NCBI GenBank assembly: GCA_018457305.1
Contig: JAGYHM010000030.1
Location: 1-12,031, forward strand
Length of the DNA: 12,031 nt
Direction of reading: 5' to 3'
DNA from: Fusobacterium sp.
GTDB taxonomy: Bacteria > Fusobacteriota > Fusobacteriia > Fusobacteriales > Fusobacteriaceae
Shown: one piece after another, positions 8,501 to 12,031 of the stretch
How positions within the stretch are numbered: the stretch's first letter is position 1
Layout: each line of letters opens with the position of its first letter
Program-made: the position numbers and the translations under genes
Notes under the pieces: model-generated
Seen by the model: only the letters and a program-made list of their open reading frames with translations
Database searches by the model: none
What the model was told of the DNA's origin: nothing

Positions 8501-9265
8501 ATGAGATTAATAAAAACTTTAGATGAAATAAAAGGCATAAAAAAGGCAAATCAAATAATAGCTAAAATTTATGCAGATATTATACCACCATATTTAAAAC
8601 CTGGAATAACAACAAGAGAAATTGATAAAATAATAGAAGATTATATTAGAAGTTGTGGAGCAAGACCTGCTTGTATAGGAGTTGAAGGAATGTATGGACC
8701 TTTTCCTTCTGCAACTTGTATTTCTGTAAACGAAGAAGTCGTTCACGGAGTTCCAGGAGATAGAGTTATTAAAGATGGAGATATAGTTAGTTTAGATATA
8801 GTTACTGAAATAAATGGTTTTTATGGAGATTCGGCAAAAACTTTTATGATAGGAGAGGTTGATGCAGAGAGCAAAAGATTATTAGAGGTAACTGAAAAAT
8901 CAAGAGCAATAGGAATAGAAAACGCCATTGCAGGAAATAGAATAGGAGATATAGGACATTCTATTCAAAAATATGTTGAAAAAAATGGATTTTCTGTTGT
9001 AAGAGATTTTGCTGGACATGGAGTTGGTCTGGAATTACATGAAGACCCAATGATACCTAATTATGGTAGAGCAGGAAGAGGTCTAAAAATAGAAAATGGA
9101 ATGGTTTTAGCAATAGAGCCAATGGTAAATGTAGGGACTTATAAAATTGCAATAATGCCAGATGGTTGGACAGTTGTAACAAAAGATGGGAAACGATCAG
9201 CACATTTTGAGCACAGTGTTGCAATAATTGATGGAAAAGCAGTTATACTAAGTGAATTAGATTAA
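8501..9265 (+). CDS. map: Type I methionine aminopeptidase
   Basis: Removes the initiator methionine from new proteins whose second residue is small. The 254 residues fit the short type Ia class without an N-terminal extension. The metal ligands are all present: Asp99 (SLDIV), Asp110 (FYGDSA), His173 (AGHGVG), Glu206 (AIEPMV) and Glu237 (FEHSV). The substrate-site His82 is in NEEVVHGVPGD and a second conserved His180 is in ELHEDP. The stretch CIGVEGMYGPFPSATC differs a little from the usual GFPASIC-type loop. Its ribosome site (GAAAGGT) is weak compared with its neighbours. It lies 37 bases after adk and is probably co-transcribed with it; no terminator with a T tract follows. Confidence 0.97.
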   Translation: MRLIKTLDEIKGIKKANQIIAKIYADIIPPYLKPGITTREIDKIIEDYIRSCGARPACIGVEGMYGPFPSATCISVNEEVVHGVPGDRVIKDGDIVSLDIVTEINGFYGDSAKTFMIGEVDAESKRLLEVTEKSRAIGIENAIAGNRIGDIGHSIQKYVEKNGFSVVRDFAGHGVGLELHEDPMIPNYGRAGRGLKIENGMVLAIEPMVNVGTYKIAIMPDGWTVVTKDGKRSAHFEHSVAIIDGKAVILSELD

Positions 9266-9341
9266 AATTTACTTAATAAAAAATAATTATATTATTATGA
9301 AGAAAATTAAGAAAAAAAATATAGATTTTTTTCTTGCTTTG

Positions 9342-9350
9342 TGATATAAT
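9342..9350 (+). promoter_or_regulatory. Extended -10 promoter before infA
   Basis: TGATATAAT gives an extended -10 element, with TATAAT at 9345-9350. No good -35 box is present 16-18 bp upstream. Instead there is an A tract and T tract (9312-9332) that form a 10-bp A/T hairpin (9309-9318 with 9326-9335). Transcription would start near 9357, about 24 bases before the infA ATG. Confidence 0.6.
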
Positions 9351-9380
9351 TATTTGTATTTCTGTTCGATGGGAGGAAAA

Positions 9381-9602
9381 ATGTCAAAGAAAGATGTAAT
9401 CGAATTGGAAGGGAAAATAGTAGAAGCTCTTCCTAATGCTATGTTCAAAGTAGAGTTAGAGAATGGGCATACTATACTTGGACACATCTCTGGAAAAATG
9501 AGAATGAATTATATAAAAATTTTACCAGGAGATGGTGTTACTGTACAGATCTCTCCTTATGACTTGTCGAGGGGTAGAATAGTATACAGAAAGAAAAATT
9601 AA
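9381..9602 (+). CDS. infA: Translation initiation factor IF-1
   Basis: IF-1 binds the ribosomal A site during initiation and assists IF-2 and IF-3. From ATG 9381 the protein has 73 residues (E. coli 72) and begins [19 protein letters not shown]; the OB fold continues with [31 protein letters not shown] and [13 protein letters not shown]. The start is fixed by GGGAGG (9371-9376) and by family length. A TTG nine codons upstream in the same frame has no ribosome site and lies about where the transcript should begin. It is followed 19 bases later by rpmJ. It has its own extended -10 promoter, and some readthrough from map is likely. Confidence 0.96.
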   Translation: MSKKDVIELEGKIVEALPNAMFKVELENGHTILGHISGKMRMNYIKILPGDGVTVQISPYDLSRGRIVYRKKN

Positions 9603-9621
9603 GGTAGAAAGGAGGTAGAAG

Positions 9622-9735
9622 GTGAAAGTAAGAGTATCAATAAAACCTATTTGTGACAAGTGTAAGATTATTAAAAGACATGGAAAAGTAAGAGTAATCT
9701 GTGAAAATCCTAAACATAAACAAGTTCAAGGATAA
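9622..9735 (+). CDS. rpmJ: Large-subunit ribosomal protein L36
   Basis: A 37-residue protein starting at [23 protein letters not shown] through to KHKQVQG. Cys11, Cys14, Cys27 and His32 form the zinc-binding CCCH set of the zinc-containing form of L36, the smallest 50S protein. GGAGGT (9611-9616) lies 5 bases before the GTG and fixes the start. Its position between infA and rpsM is the conserved one. It is too short for usual ORF length cut-offs, but the sequence match is unmistakable. Confidence 0.97.
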   Translation: MKVRVSIKPICDKCKIIKRHGKVRVICENPKHKQVQG

Positions 9736-9936
9736 TTTAATATGAAAGTTTAAATAGGAGAATTTTAAAGTACAACATTAAAATTTTAATTAGAATGATG
9801 AAGTACTGTAAAGACATGGTGAGTCGTAGGACCATCTTCATAATTGCAGAATGAAACATGTCGAAGAAAGTATTAACCAATCATAGAGAATTGGTATAAT
9901 ATAAGTTTAAATTTATTTTAAAGAGGAGGAAAAATT
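9736..9936 (+). promoter_or_regulatory. Structured leader and internal promoter before rpsM (candidate alpha-operon control region)
   Basis: The 201 bases between rpmJ and rpsM hold two competing folds. Fold 1 is ATGAAG (9798-9803) with CTTCAT (9836-9841) enclosing ATGGT (9816-9820) with ACCAT (9831-9835). Fold 2 is AGTACT (9802-9807) with AGTATT (9869-9874), stacked below GACATG (9813-9818) with CATGTC (9857-9862), and enclosing TTCAT (9837-9841) with ATGAA (9851-9855). A hairpin ACCAAT (9876-9881) with ATTGGT (9890-9895) follows. It runs into an extended -10 box TGGTATAAT (9892-9900) with a weak TTAACC (9873-9878) 16 bp upstream. An A/T stem, AATTTTAA (9761-9768) with TTAAAATT (9778-9785), is near the rpmJ end. 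In other bacteria S4 represses the alpha operon through an RNA structure at rpsM; such a role here is inferred. Confidence 0.5.
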
Positions 9937-10293
9937 TTGGCTAGAATAGCAGGAGTAGATATCCCAAGAAACAAAAGAGTTGAAATAGCACTAACATATA
10001 TTTATGGAATTGGAAGACCAACTTCACAAAAAATATTAACAGAAGCTGGAGTAAACTTTGATACAAGAGTAAAAGATTTAACAGATGATGAAACAAATAA
10101 AATCAGAGAAATTGTAAAAGATATTAAAGTTGAAGGGGATCTTAGAAAAGAAGTAAGATTATCAGTAAAAAGACTTATGGATATTAAATGTTACAGAGGG
10201 TTAAGACATAGATTACACCTACCTGTAAGAGGGCAAAGTTCTAAAACAAATGCAAGAACAGTTAAAGGACCTAAAAAACCAATCAGAAAATAA
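9937..10293 (+). CDS. rpsM: Small-subunit ribosomal protein S13
   Basis: S13 sits in the 30S head and contacts the P-site tRNA and the 50S subunit. The start is TTG, preceded by GAGGAGG (9923-9929) with 7-base spacing, and gives [14 protein letters not shown] as in the family. The helix-two-turn-helix region [13 protein letters not shown] is near 22-34. The basic tail runs [20 protein letters not shown] and ends KGPKKPIRK. Its 118 residues are normal. The usual tail is RHRRGLPVRGQ; here RG is replaced by LH, a local difference. It heads the alpha-operon part (rpsM-rpsK-rpsD-rpoA) and lies behind a long structured leader. Confidence 0.97.
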   Translation: MARIAGVDIPRNKRVEIALTYIYGIGRPTSQKILTEAGVNFDTRVKDLTDDETNKIREIVKDIKVEGDLRKEVRLSVKRLMDIKCYRGLRHRLHLPVRGQSSKTNARTVKGPKKPIRK

Positions 10294-10338
10294 GCGTATT
10301 TTAAATAATTAAAAACTTAGTAAGGGAGGTAGCTTAAA

Positions 10339-10728
10339 TTGGCTAAAAAAACAGTAGCTAAGATTAAAAAGAAAAATAAAAATATTCCTAACGGAGTAGC
10401 ACATATACATTCAACTTTTAATAATACAATAATAGCAATAACTGATGTAGAAGGGAAAGTTGTAAGTTGGAAATCAGGTGGAACTTCAGGTTTCAAAGGA
10501 ACTAAAAAAGGAACTCCATTTGCAGCACAAATTGCAGCTGAACAAGCAGCACAAGTGGCTATGGATAATGGAATGAGAAAAGTTGAAGTTAAAGTAAAAG
10601 GACCTGGTTCAGGAAGAGAAGCTTGTATCAGATCACTTCAAGCAGCAGGTTTAGAAGTTACAAAAATAACAGATGTAACTCCTGTGCCACACAATGGATG
10701 TAGACCACCTAAAAGAAGAAGAGTGTAG
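10339..10728 (+). CDS. rpsK: Small-subunit ribosomal protein S11
   Basis: S11 is a platform protein next to the mRNA exit and E site. The start is again TTG, with GGGAGGT (10324-10330) 8 bases upstream, giving [15 protein letters not shown]. Motifs are [16 protein letters not shown] (21-36), [19 protein letters not shown] (50-68), [20 protein letters not shown] (86-105) and the invariant end [13 protein letters not shown]. Its 129 residues are normal. It lies 45 bases after rpsM; that gap shows nothing beyond the ribosome site. Confidence 0.98.
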   Translation: MAKKTVAKIKKKNKNIPNGVAHIHSTFNNTIIAITDVEGKVVSWKSGGTSGFKGTKKGTPFAAQIAAEQAAQVAMDNGMRKVEVKVKGPGSGREACIRSLQAAGLEVTKITDVTPVPHNGCRPPKRRRV

Positions 10729-10760
10729 TTATTATTAAACAAAGGAGGAATATTTAAAAG

Positions 10761-11348
10761 ATGGCAAGAAATAGACAGCCTATTTTGAAGAAGTGTAGAA
10801 CTTTAGGAATAGATCCAGTTATTCTTGGAGTAAATAAATCTTCAAATAGAGGATTAAGAGCAAATGCAAATAGAAAACCAACAGAATATGCAATTCAATT
10901 AAGAGAAAAACAAAAAGCAAAATTTATATATAATGTAATGGAAAAACAATTTAGAAAAATATATGAAGAAGCAGCAAGAAAACTTGGAGTAACAGGTTTA
11001 ACATTGATAGAATTTTTAGAAAGAAGACTAGAAAATGTTGTTTACAGATTAGGTTTTGCAAAAACTAGAAGACAAGCAAGACAAATAGTTTCACATGGAC
11101 ACATAACTGTAAATGGAAGAAAAGTTAACATAGCTTCTTATAGAGTTAAAGTGGGAGATGTTATCTCTGTAGTAGAAAACTCAAAAAATGTAGAAGTAAT
11201 AAAAACAGCAGTAGAAGGAGCTACACCACCAGTATGGTTAGAGCTTGACAGTGCTGCATTCTCAGGAAAGGTTCTTCAAAATCCAACTAAAGATGATTTA
11301 GATTTTGATCTAGATGAAGCGTTAATAGTTGAATTTTATTCAAGATAA
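10761..11348 (+). CDS. rpsD: Small-subunit ribosomal protein S4
   Basis: S4 is a primary 16S rRNA binder that nucleates 30S assembly and, in several bacteria, represses the alpha operon. Its 195 residues start MARNRQPILKKCRTLGI at an ATG after AGGAGG. The N-terminus keeps only one cysteine (Cys12), so this is the zinc-free form. The S4 RNA-binding domain (about 86-150) contains EFLERRLENVVYRLGFAKTR, then RQARQIVSHGHITVNG, then a VGDVISV strand. The C-terminus ends DEALIVEFYSR. The stop is tripled in frame (TAA TAG TAA, 11346-11354). Gene order places rpoA 32 bases further on. Confidence 0.98.
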   Translation: MARNRQPILKKCRTLGIDPVILGVNKSSNRGLRANANRKPTEYAIQLREKQKAKFIYNVMEKQFRKIYEEAARKLGVTGLTLIEFLERRLENVVYRLGFAKTRRQARQIVSHGHITVNGRKVNIASYRVKVGDVISVVENSKNVEVIKTAVEGATPPVWLELDSAAFSGKVLQNPTKDDLDFDLDEALIVEFYSR

Positions 11349-11380
11349 TAGTAATCCTTTTGATAGGAGTGATGAAAATA

Positions 11381-12031
11381 ATGTTAAAAATAGAAAAGCA
11401 AGCTAAATCAATAAATATAACTGAAACAAAAGAAAGTAATTTTAAAGGTCAGTTTGTAATAGAACCTTTATACAGAGGTTATGGACATACTTTAGGAAAT
11501 GCTCTTAGAAGAGTTTTATTATCTTCTATCCCGGGAGCTGCTATAAAAGCAGTTAGAATAGAAGGGGTATTGAGTGAGTTTTCAGTAATTGAAGGAATTA
11601 AAGAATCTGTAACTGAAATAATTTTGAACATAAAAGAAGTAGTTATCAAAGCTGAAAGTTCAGGAGAAAGAAAGATGACACTTTCTGTTAAAGGACCTAG
11701 AGTTGTAACTGCAGCTGATATAATTCCTGATGCAGGGATAGAAATTGTAAATCCAGATAAAGTTATATGTACAATAACAACAAATAAATCTTTGGATATA
11801 GAATTTCTTGTAAATACTGGTGAAGGATTTATAGTATCAGAAGAAATTGATAAGAAAGATTGGGCAGTTGATTACATTGCGGTAGATGCAATTTATACGC
11901 CTATAAAAAAAGTTTCGTATGAGGTTCATGATACAATGTTTGGTAAAATGACAGACTTTGATAAGTTGATATTGAATATTGAAACTGATGGAAGTATAGA
12001 GATAAAAGATGCAGTATCCTATGCAGTAGAA
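11381..12031 (+). CDS. rpoA: RNA polymerase alpha subunit (3' partial)
   Basis: The frame is open to the window edge, giving 217 residues of about 315-330 expected. This is nearly all of the N-terminal domain, which dimerises and holds beta and beta'; the linker and the C-terminal domain that contacts UP elements and activators lie outside. Motifs are FVIEPLYRGYGHTLGNALRR, LLSSIPGAAIKAVRIEGV, EFSVIEGIKESVTEIILN, KGPRVVTAADI and PIKKVSYEV. I start at ATG 11381 (MLKIEKQAKSIN): AGGAG (11365-11369) is 11 bases upstream, whereas an in-frame ATG at 11372 lies only 2 bases from it, too close to be used. It is the last visible gene of the alpha operon; rplQ would be expected next. Confidence 0.97.
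   Translation, partial: MLKIEKQAKSINITETKESNFKGQFVIEPLYRGYGHTLGNALRRVLLSSIPGAAIKAVRIEGVLSEFSVIEGIKESVTEIILNIKEVVIKAESSGERKMTLSVKGPRVVTAADIIPDAGIEIVNPDKVICTITTNKSLDIEFLVNTGEGFIVSEEIDKKDWAVDYIAVDAIYTPIKKVSYEVHDTMFGKMTDFDKLILNIETDGSIEIKDAVSYAVE

Noticed and set aside
9354..9380. Longer infA start at TTG 9354
   Set aside because: It adds nine residues absent from IF-1, has no ribosome site, and falls at the likely transcription start; ATG 9381 has a strong ribosome site.
9742..9753. Three-codon mini-frame ATG AAA GTT TAA followed by AGGAG, just after rpmJ
   Set aside because: The AGGAG at 9756-9760 has no start codon within reach downstream, and a three-codon frame is expected by chance in AT-rich DNA.
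9795..9854. 19-codon frame (MMKYCKDMVSRRTIFIIAE) in the rpsM leader, a possible leader peptide
   Set aside because: There is no ribosome site at a useful distance, it uses CGT and AGG codons rare in this window, and the bases are better explained by paired RNA structure.

Overview
This is an AT-rich, tightly packed housekeeping segment from a low-GC anaerobe. Codon use (AGA for Arg, A/T-ending codons), strong AGGAGG ribosome sites, TTGACA/TATAAT promoters and the protein sequences point to Fusobacteriota, most likely Fusobacterium. The genus is an inference from remembered protein sequences and was not searched. All supported genes are on the + strand. I see no tRNA, rRNA, CRISPR, phage or insertion-sequence gene.

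Layout. (1) 1-1349: the 3' part of a thioredoxin-reductase-like flavoprotein fused at its C-terminus to a domain resembling the N-terminal domain of AhpF; it ends at an intrinsic terminator. (2) 1437-4307: a glycolytic pair, pyruvate kinase and enolase, with a consensus promoter in front and a terminator behind. (3) 4308-4705: the only gene-free stretch over 300 bases. It holds a GC-rich hairpin-rich element flanked by 33-bp direct repeats exactly 200 bp apart, then a strong promoter and a structured leader. (4) 4706-7737: the rpsB-tsf-pyrH-frr translation/nucleotide operon, with a terminator-like hairpin between tsf and pyrH and a long near-palindromic terminator after frr. (5) 7837-12031: adk-map-infA-rpmJ-rpsM-rpsK-rpsD-rpoA, the end of the spc operon joined to the alpha operon. 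There is a promoter before infA, and a 201-base structured leader plus promoter before rpsM. rpoA runs off the window.

The genes serve lower glycolysis (PEP to pyruvate), ribosome small-subunit assembly, translation initiation, elongation and recycling, N-terminal methionine removal, UMP/AMP phosphorylation and transcription. The first gene is a thiol-redox enzyme.

The gene content is ordinary. The parts worth a second look are the permuted AhpF-like domain order of the first protein, the GC-rich repeat element, and the two possible autoregulatory leaders (rpsB and rpsM). I see no undescribed multi-gene system here.
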